Assembly (NCBI RefSeq): GCF_028372415.1
Contig: NC_092877.1
Span: 254,385,010 to 254,449,009 of the forward strand
Source: Notamacropus eugenii
Lineage: Eukaryota; Chordata; Mammalia; Diprotodontia; Macropodidae
DNA: 64,000 nt
Direction of reading: 5' to 3'
Positions 11,931-23,169 of this stretch are shown piece by piece (within the stretch, counting starts at the first letter, position 1; the number at the start of each line of letters is the position of its first letter). A model generated the notes under the pieces. That model had not been told where the DNA came from. It made no database searches and saw only the letters and a list, made by a program, of their open reading frames with translations. The position numbers and the translations under genes are program-made.

Positions 11931-12702
11931 ATAATACTGAATTTAATATATATGTATTTAATGAACTGTCTTACTTTCAGGACTTTGTTAAAAAAACTGA
12001 ACTTAGAAGATTTTACTTGGATGAGTCAAGAGAAATATAAGGTATATACTTAAGACTAATTGCAAGGGACTCAATAAGAACAGAGTGTTTAGCTTTTATG
12101 TATATAAAATATGAAACATCTGTCTAAGATTGTTTTTACTAATTAGAAAACTCATAAGAAAACCTGGGGTAAATCTGAGTTGATATGAATTTAAGAGTAA
12201 AACCATTCAGTAACAGCTAAAAAGATTAATTATTTTGTACAAATGAAGTGAGAGAGGAAGAGCTAAGAAACAGGATTTGGATTGAGCAGAAGGGCTGTAA
12301 GTTCTGGAAACCTACTTTCAATGGGAATAGGTACAAGAGGGGACAATACATATATATCTAGAGTATAAAATTCTTCTAAATTCAGAAAGAAATAAAGCAC
12401 TAAGGGCATAAGGATGTGAGGAGACAATCAGGGAGGGATCTCTAGAGCAGTAGGTGAAGGAAAAGTTTAGAGGGGGTGTATAGAAGGATGTTAAATTTCT
12501 GGGAATGGAAGAATAAAGGAGGGAGCTTTGTAGGGGTATGTTAAGTAACAGGAAGGCAACGTAAAGGGTAGAAGTAGAGTAGAGGAGGTTGGAGGGATAG
12601 GAGATAAGAGACATACAGAAATATAAAGAAAAAAGTTTGGAAGTAGAATATGTTAGGGAAAGTATATGCTTATAACATAATTATGTATGTATACATGTGT
12701 TT

Positions 12703-12731
12703 TCATGTGTGTGTGTGTGTTGTGTGTGAGT
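12703..12731. repeat. (GT)n microsatellite
   Basis: A short GT dinucleotide run with one interruption. Confidence 0.9.
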
Positions 12732-12849
12732 GTATCCACACTTAACTGAAGCCTTCCATGGGGGATGGGAAAAAAGAATAAAGTAACAAGTGCATTGCAG
12801 AGGACAAAAGAAAGCTAACAAGGAAGTTAAAATAAAAAGATGGAGCACT

Positions 12850-13850
12850 CTCAACACAATGCTTTTCCATATATTACATAAGATTCCCTGAAATGGATAT
12901 TCATTGCTATATGTTTTGACATATTCTACTGTGCACATGAAATGCTTTTTTTTCTTATTTTATATTTAAGTTTATAATAGGTTTCTTTTTCGAAAAAAGT
13001 AAGAAAAAAATAAATGCATAAAAAACTAAAAGAAAAAGAAAAACGTAGAAGCTATTAGTTCTTGTGAGATTTAAGTTCCAGTTCTGAAGGACTTGAAGTT
13101 TTTTTTTTTTTTTTAATTTTAGGCTGTTGCAATTGTTTTCGTTTTCAATGACAAACAATTTCTGGAATCTAATTTCTATTTATATTTTGACATTCATTTC
13201 CAAACGATATTGGCAGTGATTTCTTGAAATACATATACAGCGTAATCACTTTGATTTTGTTCATAATACGTTTTCAAGGTCAAGTGATTTTGTATCAGAT
13301 ATTTAAATCCATCTTACTTTCAATCTTTTGATATAATTCTTAAATATTTTGCTTTCATGGATACACTGCCTTGTCTTTTATCTAAATTTAATTTCAGGGA
13401 GTCTACTGCTATTCTTTCTGTCTAAGTTTTTGTTTCCTTTGTTATATCTTACTTCATTACTTCTAGGTGTTTATGTGGTCCTTGTAGAAAATGCAAAGAC
13501 TGCTTAAAATTGTTAAGTAATTATTCTCTCTTTCTGAAAAAAAATCATTTTAAGGATCTCTGGATCTGTAATGCTTCTGTATTTTTGTTGGCAAGGGTGT
13601 ACCTGTAAATGTTTATCACAAGGTTTTGCAAGAGGAGGAGAAATATACATACCCACTCTTTAGCTTAATCTCTGTTGTTAACATTTTTTAAGTCTGGACA
13701 AAGAAGAAAATGATAATTCAAACAAGCTTTGATTACTGATTTCTGATATTTGATGTGGAAGTCCTCACACTGAAAACATAACACTGGTTCTGCCAAGCTT
13801 GGTAGAGATGGCTCCAGCACATCTCTGGTTGTTCTATTTATTTTATTATT
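12850..13850. other. Unassigned AT-rich sequence
   Basis: It is T/A-rich with several homopolymer runs, such as poly-T near 13,100. No gene or repeat family was recognised. Confidence 0.5.
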
Positions 13851-13854
13851 TTTT

Positions 13855-14245
13855 ATGTCCTTATCTTTAGTTCCTCAATTGAGACATTTTGCCGGGGTCA
13901 GACTTTATCACCTTTATTTTTCTGTTTTGCTTTCTGATATGATGGTCAACGTGCTCATTCTCAATCTCAGTCATCTGTTTTTCTTCACTGACCTCAACCT
14001 TCAAAGTAGGTTCCCCTTTGGATGATTAAATTCAGAGGGCCCTCAATAGCATTTCTGAACAGAGTGCTTGGAACCCTTGGATTTGGTAGTTACCCTTTTG
14101 AGTTTGACTGCTACTACACTTGTTGCTACTGTTCCCATTTGATTCCAAATTCCATTCTATGAGTTTCCAACTACCCTGCACCTTTCTTTTGATACCTCTG
14201 TACTTTTGGTGCCTAAAAAATATGGAGTCTTTCAACCAAGAGTAT
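13855..14245 (-). pseudogene. Unrecognised possible retropseudogene
   Basis: On the minus strand a frame of about 50 codons (about 14,010 down to 13,860) reads as a coding-like, Lys/Glu-rich C-terminus. It contains EVSEEKQMTEIENEH and SDPGKMSQLRN, ends in a stop, and is followed by an A-rich stretch. Upstream, Ser/Thr/Lys-rich frames continue to about 14,240 with shifts. This is the look of a worn retrocopy of a small basic protein, but I do not recognise the parent. It may be chance. Confidence 0.3.
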
Positions 14246-14279
14246 CTTTGGCTGGTCTCATTTCCTCTTTTTTTCTAGA

Positions 14280-14440
14280 TTATTTTAATTTATTATCTTT
14301 CCCTATTAGAATCTAAATTTCTTGAGGGCAAGAAAGTATTTTTCTTTTTGCTTTTATCTGTATCTCCATCAATGCACAGTGTCTGGTGTATAGGAAGTGC
14401 TTAATAAAGAAATGCTTGCTTAATGAGTGACTAACCACCA
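14280..14440 (+). mobile_element. L2-type LINE 3' end
   Basis: Landmarks are 'aatctaaatttcttgagggc', 'tatctccatcaatgcacagt' and 'gtgcttaataaagaaatgct', the usual 3' UTR end of L2 elements. Confidence 0.75.
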
Positions 14441-14444
14441 GTTG

Positions 14445-17355
14445 TTAGCCTGAAATATTATGCTAGTTTTTACCACTACAAAATAGAGGTGACTCCAACT
14501 CTCTCTATATATATTTTATCAGAATTGAAGGTTATGGTAGAGATCCATTGTTATTAATGTTGGAAAAATGACTGACATGATAATTTACTGCACAAAACTA
14601 GTGACAGAACTGCAGTTTGGAGGGTGATAGTTTTATGGAAAATACATGAATGAATTCAGCAAAGATAAAATTTATTACAATCTCAAGAAAGAGTAAGAAT
14701 AACAAAAAAAGATACACTTTCCTCCAAGCAGGTCTTCTTTCAGAAATAAATATTTAGTGGAAAACATTTTTTTAAGTTTTCTATTTCACTTTAATTTCAT
14801 GCTTTCTTCTGGGAAAACTGGCTATTTATTTCTGTCCATTGGAAAGACAAAGAAAAATATCTTCAGCATTCTTGTTTATAATCTGTATTACAATATATTA
14901 CATGAAATAATGCTTTGGATGTTGCTATGTATCTTTTCCTAAGGTAATTATGCTCTTGGTTGTTTACTGTATTTTAAGTTCAGTGGCTAAGAAGTATTTA
15001 ACACAGGTCCATATGTCTTCTTAGGGAAATAATTGTTAGGTAAAACATGTGCTTCAATAGTAACAATTTTTCCTAAAGTGACTAAACAAATCCAAGGAAG
15101 GTGAAAATAAGAACTACTTTCAATAAAATACTAAGAACTGTAAATTTTAAAGGAAAGATGTATGCTTTTAAAATATCATAGGAAAGTATATATCTCCAGG
15201 CATTGCTTGCTCACTGTTACAGAAAGAATCTATTTTCATTTGTTCTGTGACAGGAGATTTCAGAAAAGCAGTCAACCAACCATGGCATACATGATACTGA
15301 AGAATGTGAAATACAGGCTGTTTCAGATGGTTGATATATGTGAAGCTTTGTCTTCAATACCACTCAAATTTATTTGTAAAACAATGACAACAAGAATTCA
15401 TGATGTGATTAGAATATAAAATTATACACTGTCACTTTGATTTGGAACACTTTAACAATTTGATTTAGAGATGAAATAAAAAAATGACTGTCTCTTTTTA
15501 AAGGTGTATAAACCATTAAATTACTGCATAGTGAATTGTTCACAAAGCTGATTTGATTAAGTTGAAGAAAAAATAAAATATTTTAATATGATGCATGAAG
15601 TTTGACAATGCTTTTTGGCCATAATTCTTCATAACTAGTTATCAATATATTGCTCATTCTTTATCTCTCTAAACAAATCAAGTGACGGGACATCATTGCT
15701 TATGAAAGCATTTTATGCAAATCAGTTTAATTATTTTCTTTCACATTAACTTTAGGAAAAAGAAATGCAGAAAAGGAAAAAAACCGGTTTAGAGAAAATG
15801 AAGACTTTAAAACTGTTGGGGAAGTGTTAGTTACTTAGAATTTCAAACTTATAAAAATTTAAATTTTACAATCCCCATTGTATCCATAAATCAGAATGTT
15901 TTATACTTATACACAATAGATTAATTTTAGATTATGAATGTATCTAAGTCATTATAACAAAATTGTACATTTATTTTAAACTTCTCTGTGTTTTTATGTG
16001 ATGAAAGAGACAGACAGAGGCAGGGACAGAGACAGAGTCCGAGACAGAGAGGTCAAGAGAAAGAGAGACAGAGAATGATATAGATTTTGACCAACAACTA
16101 GTGTATAACACAAGTATGAAGAACCAGCAAAAGAAGTGAAATTCTTTGTCAACAAAAATAACAGGACATAGGAAACATATTTTAATTATGTGAGTTCTTA
16201 CTTTGATAGTATTTACCTCCTTAGGATCATATAAATAAACTATATTTCCTGGGAAACCATTTATGTAATAATTTTTTACATTCCTATTAGAAGTTATTTT
16301 GTCATATTATAAGCGTAATATCATGAAATAAAACATACATATATGTATACATATATGGTACATAAACACATGATACACATACACGCACATGCACATACAC
16401 GCACATATATATGTGTATATAGATAGATACATATGTATGTGTGTATAACGGCTGGCACATATGGCAGATTTGTGGTTTGTGAAAGTTGCCTTGAAATTAT
16501 GTAATCATAATATGTACATCATTCAACACCCACATTTCCCTCTATGAGCAAAGAAAGGGCAATATTAATAAACAGAATGCAGTAATCAGTGAGGAGACCT
16601 ACGGTTTTCATTTCTTGGAATGGCTTTTAATATAAAGGAATACAAAGATGCATAAAAATATGCATGAAAAATGATCCCTTCTATTGCCATTGATCTTTAA
16701 AACACCACTGCAGCTCAGACGTGTGGATGTTTAAAGGCTTGTTGTACTCCTAATTATGAACGTCGCAAACACTATTAAAGATGAATGAGAGTACTCTTTA
16801 TTTTCAGAAGCAGCCAAGGCATTCATAACCTGATATCAAGAAAAGGACTGCCTTCAAAGAACAGGGACTTTAAGAAACCTCTTTGAAAATAGAGGCTTTA
16901 ATATCATCAAGTTATTACAGTTAGCATATTTATGACTTTAAATCACATCAGACCTAAGCCCTGAACAGCCTAAGAAGAGAACTGCAAAGTAAGAAAAACA
17001 AATTGCAAGAAATAAGAAGAAACTCTATTGAAATAAAAGTGAAAAAGAAGGCAAAAATTTTCTGCCTTTCAAAAGTATCACATCCCTGTAAATTTGGGAA
17101 AAGGTTTTATAATATTAAATAGATTTTTAAAAAAATATCTGTAGTTCTAATATGGAACAAAGGTACATCTCCACATGGAAGTGGATTATGTATAACAGAA
17201 ATTAATCAGTTAACTTCTCTAGTCAGAGACCATTCATGCTTCCTATATCTAGACAGACACGTATAAATGACATGGGGGAACTTTCACCTTAACACTTCTG
17301 GAAAGAAGCACAAAAGAAAAGAGACAGCCAGAGACTTGAGGTCCCAGTATCACAC
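14445..17355. other. Unassigned AT-rich sequence
   Basis: No gene or RNA was recognised over nearly 3 kb. 16,005-16,078 is a purine-rich (GACA/GAGA) tract and 16,330-16,450 is a TATG/CACA-rich tract. The rest looks single copy. Confidence 0.5.
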
Positions 17356-17359
17356 TTTT

Positions 17360-18010
17360 CCACTCAATCAAACATTAAATCAACAAACACTTATAAAATG
17401 TGTGCTGTGTGCCAAGCAATGTGCTACACTAGGGAGTCAAAACAATACTGAAACAGTCCTCGACTTGAAGGAATCCTTCCATCCCGGGAGATGTAATATA
17501 AAATACAGAGATATATTTAAAACAGATAAAGTGAAGTTGAGGGGTAACATTCTCAATTGAGGGAACTATTAAATATCTCATGGAGATTTTAAGAGGTGGA
17601 AATTCATTCCAGATTTGGGAAACAGCATGTAGAAAGGCACATAAAAGGGAAATTCAGCATCAAGTATGAGGAATGGTAAGAAGACTAGTGTGACCAGGTT
17701 GTAAGAAGTGTGAGCAAGATGTAGGAAAGATAGAAAGATCATTTAGCATCAGGATGTAAAAGGAATTAAATGACAAGCATTTGAATATTCTATTTAATAC
17801 TAAAGGTAAAAAAAAAAATGCTACTGCAAGTTATGGAGATGTGTGGCATGTTTAGACCAGTACATTAGGAAAATCCCTCAGGCTATGTGGCAGATTGAAT
17901 TAGACAAACAAGACAATTTTTATTTTCCCTGCAAGAGTTCTTGAGGTCCTGAACTGGAATAGTATATGTGTGGATGGAGAGAAGAAGGTTAAAAGAGAGA
18001 GACACTATGG
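17360..18010 (-). mobile_element. L2-type LINE 3' portion
   Basis: Read on the plus strand it is the reverse complement of an L2 tail. 'cactcaatcaaacatt...' precedes the equivalent of 'gtgtgccaagcaatgtgcta'. 'aacagcatgtagaaaggcac' and 'gtgtgaccaggttgtaagaa' follow, matching the antisense of the L2 RT C-terminal segment. Many indels mark an old copy. Confidence 0.6.
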
Positions 18011-18014
18011 AGGA

Positions 18015-18477
18015 AGAAATTAAAAAAAAAAATTGGTACATAGTAAGTAGTTGAGAAAGAGCGGGATTTACTAAGAGGACATGTGGACTTTAAGAAGAAT
18101 TCAGCTTGTATGATTAACCCTATAGACATGGTTGCAGCACCAGAGGATTTCATCCTACAGGCTAAGATTTTTAGTGACTATTTTTATGGCTTACATTTCT
18201 ACTTTGCCAATATTATGACCATAAACATATTAACAAATATTAATGAAATTCTTTGAGTTTGTTTTAAATTTCCTTAAATTTCCAAACCAAAGGACTTGGA
18301 AATACAGAGCAAGCAAATATGCTTTTTTGATGGGAAGAGTATTGGACATATTCAGTTGTATGAGATTTATTTTAGTGAGATGAAAAAGATGGCAAAAATT
18401 GTGCCAGAATGGAAGGAACATAACTTTTCATGAAGCAGTTACAGTCTATCAAAGGCAAAACCTACATGCTCTTGAAA

Positions 18478-18480
<3 letters not shown>
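18015..18480. other. Unassigned AT-rich sequence
   Basis: Nothing recognised. Confidence 0.45.

Positions 18481-18517
<37 letters not shown>
18480..18517. repeat. (AC)n microsatellite
   Basis: An uninterrupted AC run of about 19 units. Confidence 0.97.
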
Positions 18518-18518
<1 letters not shown>

Positions 18519-18554
18519 TACATATATAATTGTCATTATGTGACCGAAGTATTT

Positions 18555-19850
18555 AAGCTTCAGCTTCAGTAACTAATTTGAATTAATTTCCTTAAGTATT
18601 GATGGACTTGGGCTCCTTACAGAAGATTCTCAGAAATCTTCTCCAGCACCACAATTCAAAAGCATCAGTTCAGTAGTTCTCAGCATTCCTTATAGTCCAA
18701 TTCTTAAAAGTGATACATGGCTATTGGAGAAACAAAGCTTTAGCTATATGGACCTTTGTCAGCAAAAGGATGTCTCTGCCTTTTAGTTTGCTGTCCAGAT
18801 CTGAAGTAGTTTCCTTCCAAAGAAAGCTTTCGTTAAGTGCACTCACTGTTTACAGTGGTTTTTGAGCCCAAGAATCTAAAATCTGACAGTTTCCATTTCT
18901 TCCCTATTTGCTACAAAGTGATGGAAATAGTTGCTATGATCTTAAGTTTTTGTTGTGGTTTGCTTGTTTGTTTTTTTCATGTTAAGCTTCAAACCAGCTT
19001 CGCACTTTCCTCTTTCACCCTCATCAAGTGGTTTCTTCACTGTTTTTTACATTCTGCCATCACAGTGATATTTTCACCATATCTGAGATTGTTGATATTT
19101 CCCCTCACAACCTTAATTCAGGCTTTTGATTCATCCAGTCTGGATCTTATTGGAAGTTATTGAATAATTTATTATTATTAAATTAATTATTTTAGTAATT
19201 AATTGTCAATTATTTTGTTAATTATTAAATTATTGTTTAATAATTAATTATTAAATGAATAGTCATTAAGGTGACAATACATAGGCTTGTACTCCTTTCC
19301 TTAATCATAAACTGATTAGTTGTTCCATATTTCTTGCTTGTTGACTTGTAAACAGGTACCTCAAGAACCAAGATGATCTGGACCCTCTGTGACTGACGAC
19401 TTGCAAAATTTTGTTGAGATCGACTTAGTCAAAAGCTTTGAATTTAGGCAATGAAGGAGAAGTATATTTTTTTTTCCTGGGACTCTTGCTTTCACCATGA
19501 TTCCGTGAATTTTGACAATCTAATTCCTATACCTCTTCAAAAAACAGACTGCCCTCCTAGCAATTCTTCATTCACATATTTCTGAAGCCTAGAACACATA
19601 ATCATATGCATAACTTCCCTGGTATGTGAAAGAAGCACAATTGTTTGATAACCTGAACATTATTTGATATTGTTCTTTAGAATTAGGATGTAAATTGATT
19701 TTTGGCAACCGAAGGCCACACCACTGAATTTTCCAAATTTGCTGGTCTGTTGAATGCAGCACTTTAACAGTATCACCTTTAAATATTTTAAATAGCTTAA
19801 CTGGAATTCTGTCACTTCCATTACCTTTATTGTTAGTAATACTTCTTAAG
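18555..19850 (-). mobile_element. BovB-type RTE LINE relic, RT to 3' end
   Basis: The plus strand is the reverse complement of the 3' half of BovB, the RTE LINE known from ruminants and squamates. Landmarks in order are 'gaattaatttccttaagtat', 'cttctccagcaccacaattc', 'tatatggacctttgtcagca', 'tttttgagcccaagaatcta', 'tctgagattgttgatatttc', 'ttccaaatttgctggtctgt' and 'agcttaactggaattctgtc'. The order matches BovB from 3' UTR back into the RT domain. It is distinct from the RTE copies at both ends of the window. The copy is old: indels and an AT-rich expansion at 19,158-19,262 interrupt it. It abuts an L1 tail at about 19,860. Confidence 0.8.
19158..19262. repeat. AT-only inverted-repeat-rich expansion inside the BovB copy
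   Basis: About 100 bp made almost entirely of TTAATTA/TAATTAA-type units that can pair with one another. It sits where BovB normally has a short 'agttaaataag'-like stretch. Confidence 0.8.
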
Positions 19851-19859
19851 GTCCTTTTT

Positions 19860-20084
19860 CTTCATTTTGTTTTAATTTGTTTTCATGGTTTCTCCCATTC
19901 ATTTTAATTATTCTATGCAACATGACTAAGTGAAAGTATATTTAATAAGAATGTATTGTAAAACCTTTATAAGATTGCATGCCATCTGGGAAAAGAGGAG
20001 GTAGCAAGGGGGAAAGAAGGGGAAAAGAGTAAGAAAAATATAATATATATGGAAGTGATTGTAGAAAACTGAAAACAAATTATT
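19860..20084 (+). mobile_element. L1 3' UTR end, marsupial type
   Basis: The order 'cccattcattttaattattc', 'gcaacatgactaagtgaaag', 'taagattgcatgccatctgg', a G/A-rich run and 'aaaactgaaaacaaat' matches the end of the L1 tail at 56,110-56,300. It is 5'-truncated. Confidence 0.7.
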
Positions 20085-20400
20085 ATTTTTTTTGGAATCC
20101 AATAACTTTATTGAAAGAAAACTGCAGTGAAAATTACTCAGAAGCTTGAAAGAAACTTGAGGGAATTTAGACACCCCCTTCAAGCACAGGACCAAGTGTA
20201 GGATGGATTCTTTCTGGATGCTGTAGTCAGATAGTGTACGTCCATCTTCCAGTTGCTTTCTAGCAAAGATCAGCCTTTGCTGATCTGGGGGGGAATGCCT
20301 TCTTTGTATTGGATCTTTGCCTTGACATTCCCAATGGTGTCACTATTCTCTACTTCAAGGATGGTCTTGCCAGTCAAGGTCTTCATAAATACCAGTGTTG
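20085..20400 (-). pseudogene. UBB-like: Polyubiquitin retropseudogene (one ubiquitin unit plus 3' UTR)
   Basis: The minus strand encodes a single ubiquitin repeat. TLTGKT, then [29 protein letters not shown] and LHLVL lead to a C-terminal GG. A residue (V) follows GG before the stop (20,167-20,169), as in the last unit of polyubiquitin genes. A frameshift lies at the PPD motif and several key Lys/Arg positions are changed (LRLRGG has become LCLKGG), so it is not functional. The 3' UTR ends with 'caataaagttattggatt' and a short poly-A (plus-strand poly-T 20,085-20,093), closely like UBB mRNA. The initiator Met is lost or just outside the copy. The intronless, tailed structure means reverse transcription of an mRNA by L1 machinery. 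Confidence 0.85.
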
Positions 20401-20479
20401 TCAAGCAGTGGCAACAGCATTGTGCACACTGAATAACAGATTCAACTCCTGTCTTCAGCAGATCTAACTAACACATTAA

Positions 20480-20700
20480 TTAACTAAAAAACAAGAAATG
20501 AAATCTATCTTGCCCTACAAGAAAATAGAGCAGATGGAGATAAGAGAAGGGAGAGGTGAGGTACAAAGGAGGGCAGATTGGGAGAAGGGTTAATCAGAAT
20601 GCATGCTGTCTTGGGGTGGGCAGAGGGGAGAGATAGGGAGAAAATTTGGAACTCAAGGTTTTATGGAAATGAATGTTGAAAACTAAAAATAAATTAATTC
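20480..20700 (+). mobile_element. HAL1/L1-lineage 3' end
   Basis: This is the reverse complement of the 3' tail seen at 25,770-25,975. It contains 'tacaagaaaatagagcag', 'atcagaatgcatgctgt', 'gagagatagggagaaaattt', 'ggaactcaaggttttatgga' and 'aatgaatgttgaaaactaaa'. It is 5'-truncated to about 220 bp and followed by a (TAA)n tail. Confidence 0.75.
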
Positions 20701-20709
20701 ACTAATACC

Positions 20710-20739
<30 letters not shown>
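20710..20739. repeat. (TAA)n microsatellite
   Basis: Ten TAA units directly after the HAL1-type 3' end, possibly grown from its poly-A tail. Confidence 0.9.
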
Positions 20740-20743
<4 letters not shown>

Positions 20744-20780
20744 AATGTGAATGATCAGTCTAAATCTACCCAGAACTCAA

Positions 20781-20827
20781 TAAAAAAAAAGAAAAGAAAA
20801 GAAAGAAAAAAGAAAAGAAAAGAAAAT
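20781..20827. repeat. (GAAAA)n A-rich tract
   Basis: Runs of A interrupted by single G. It probably includes the A-tail region between neighbouring retroelements. Confidence 0.85.
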
Positions 20828-20884
20828 TCTCTATGTGGAATGAGTGGATGAGAACAATTTGTTCCAATGCGTATGAAGGCAGCT

Positions 20885-21105
20885 GAAGTGAGTGCTGTGG
20901 AGTAGCTAGAGCTTGGTCAGGTATTGAAGATACCCAGGCCATCCACTGCACCTGGGCCATTTTCAGTCATCTTGACTTTTGTTGTAGGACTGATGACTTT
21001 GTGTAACTCTACCTCATTGAAATTCAGTTCATGAATGGGTTAAGTTATTACCCATGATGTCATTGTTCCTCTTAAAAAAGAAAGGACAAACAAGAAAAAA
21101 AAAAC
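20885..21105 (-). repeat. RTE-tailed short interspersed repeat
   Basis: It shares with 24,845-25,125, 28,905-29,120 and 56,870-57,395 the antisense order 'ccatccactgcacctgggcc', 'agtcatcttgacttttgt', 'ctttgtgtaactctacctca' and 'acccatgatgtcattgttcc', followed by a tail like 'gaaaggacaaacaa'. This is a common marsupial repeat whose tail resembles RTE 3' ends. Confidence 0.7.
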
Positions 21106-21109
21106 AACT

Positions 21110-22685
21110 ACATTATGCTACCTGCCTTTCTTTGGGATTCAGCTTGAACTAATTGCCATGGTAATCATTGCCATGGGACTGAATTTTAAAAGAGATTGCC
21201 AGATTTTTAAAAGAAAATAATTTCATTCTTTCTTTACTTAAACTCTTGTTTACTTTAACAAATTTGTCCAGTAAGTCATTCACTTTATTTTGTATTCAGT
21301 CTTGTAATATTCTGGGTCAGGGATGATTCCTAAAAGATCACAGCAAAATAAGAAATCCAGCCTTCTAAGCAGGATGTGTAAATTTCTAGATCTTTTTTCT
21401 TAGAGTGAAAATTTTAAAAACGGGACCTGTAATCTATTATATATAAGCTAGTGAGTCTTAGAAATAGATGTAGTTAAGATTCTGTTGGTACTAAAGAAAA
21501 TTATGAAGTGACTGAATTACATAACTATGTATTTCTTTAGAAAGCATATTAAAAGCAAAATAGATTTTTTATAAATATTCCATCATAAAAGTAAATGTTA
21601 TTTTTAACCACATTGATAATAAACAAAATTATGCATTTTATAATTTTGTTTTATTGGGATTTTTTATTGTTGTATGTAAATAATTTCCAAGTATATATTT
21701 TCCTCTTCTCCTATGAATTTTTCCTTGTAACAACAACAGCCACAAAAGGTTAAGAAAAACTGACTGCTGCATTAACTGCACCTGACATTGCATGCTCTAT
21801 TCCATGTTCCTGTCACTCAGCCTATCCAAGAAAAAGGAATGAAGAGTTTGTTTATTTCTTTTCTAAGTCCAAGATTGGTCAAAAACTTATTATTTTTTAA
21901 GAAACCTTTTGAAGAATAATATATCTTGTATCTTTTAATATTCTGAAAATATATACTGAAGCATTATTGAAAGTCTGGGAGGTTTTCTTTGGTTACATTC
22001 TATATGTTGCGAAATTGAGCATTTCAGATCTATGATATATTACTATTTATAGTTCAGTGAATAGTTTTAATTCAATATTGATGAAAAACAAAATTCTAAA
22101 AGAATATATTTTAAATAAGGAAAATATTGATTTTTTTCTGCTTAGAATTGTTACACTCCCTTTTTTACTCTTAGTAAGAGAAAAGAAATATAGAATAGAC
22201 AGACAGATAAGTAGGCAGAAACAGAGACACACATATACACACACCCCTTCCTTCTCTCTAGTATATATCACTAAATTTAAAGTTAAATTTCTGTAGAAAT
22301 GCATATATAAATTAAATATAATGCTCCCCATAGTCTTCCATGCTTCACATTGCTTCTAGCCCTGATATTAGTACTTAGTGTTTGACCTCCAAGTGGTTTC
22401 CTGCCTTCCTTGTCTTGTCGTGGTCTGAGATAGGACAATGAATTATCCCTGATAATACTCTCCTTCCAAGAAGGAAGGTACATTCTTACTGATCCCGTCA
22501 TGGGTATGCTTCAGACTTTGACCTTAGCACTGCAAATCATCTGATCATCCTTCTTCTGCTACATTGTAGCTTCTGATCAATTTGTAATTTCTAATATTAA
22601 GAAATATATATTGTTTCCATTGATACCCATACTGTTCCAAGTGAGAAGAGCTAAGACTGAGATGGTTTTATTCTTGGAAGAGTCC
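21110..22685. other. Unassigned AT-rich sequence
   Basis: No gene, RNA or clear repeat. A short (AGAC)/(CACA) tract lies near 22,195-22,245. Confidence 0.5.
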
Positions 22686-22689
22686 TGTG

Positions 22690-22800
22690 GCCTTATATCA
22701 GAATATAAACTCCATGAAGATAGGCACCTTATTTTTTTAATCTCTCCCATTTACTAAAATAATTAATGACCATTTCATATATAGCTGCTGAATGAGAATT
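22690..22800 (+). mobile_element. L2-type LINE 3' end
   Basis: The landmarks 'ataaactccatgaagatagg', then 'atatagctgctgaatgagaa', are those of an eroded L2 3' UTR. Confidence 0.5.
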
Positions 22801-22804
22801 AGTT

Positions 22805-22975
22805 TAGTGTCACAGAGTCATAGTTTTAGTCTTAGAAGCAACTTTGTATATCATCTTGGTCAATGTCCTCATTTTCCAAGGTCTTAGAGGTATTAAATAT
22901 CAAGTTAAGATTCAGACCTAGATGGTCAGCCTTCAAATTCTGCATTCTTCTTCTCTGAATGATATTGGCTCTTAA
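22805..22975 (+). repeat. MIR-like SINE
   Basis: It resembles the MIR/THER series: 'cacagagtcatagttttag', 'ctcattttccaaggtcttag' and 'gattcagacctagatggtc'. Strongly diverged. Confidence 0.5.
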
Positions 22976-22984
22976 CTAATTTAA

Positions 22985-23165
22985 CCTTAAAATACAAGGA
23001 GAGAAGCAGCATGTGGAATCATGGAAAAAGAATAGGATTTGAAGTCAGATAAAGAGATTTCAAAACCCAGTTCTTCCACTTACTACCTTATGATCATGGA
23101 AAAGTCACAACTTTTGTGGAACTCATTTGGAAAATGCAAATGTTAAACTCAATAGTGGATGACTT
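22985..23165 (+). repeat. MIR/Mar-type SINE
   Basis: Landmarks are 'aatcatggaaaaagaatag', 'gaagtcagataaagagat', 'cttccacttactacc' and 'aaaagtcacaactt'. Diverged. Confidence 0.6.
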
Positions 23166-23169
23166 CTTA

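Larger units (their letters stand above)
10330..12660 (+). mobile_element. Decayed HAL1/L1-lineage element, plus strand
   Basis: The start ('gaaagatggtagagtaagta') matches the type of 5' end seen on the minus strand at 28,800 ('ccaagatggtggaatagaaa'). It is followed by a GC-richer 5' UTR (10,440-10,870) and an A-rich ORF1 relic (10,900-11,690). A simple-repeat block and a G/A-rich 3' UTR-like stretch (12,220-12,620) follow. No ORF2 lies between ORF1 and the 3' UTR-like part, which suits a half-L1. The copy is old, with many stops, and its 3' limit is uncertain. Confidence 0.55.

Noticed and set aside
18555-19850. Ruminant origin of the whole window, because of BovB
   Set aside because: The neighbouring L1, HAL1, SINE and RTE-tailed repeats are of marsupial type, and the BovB copy is old and diverged.
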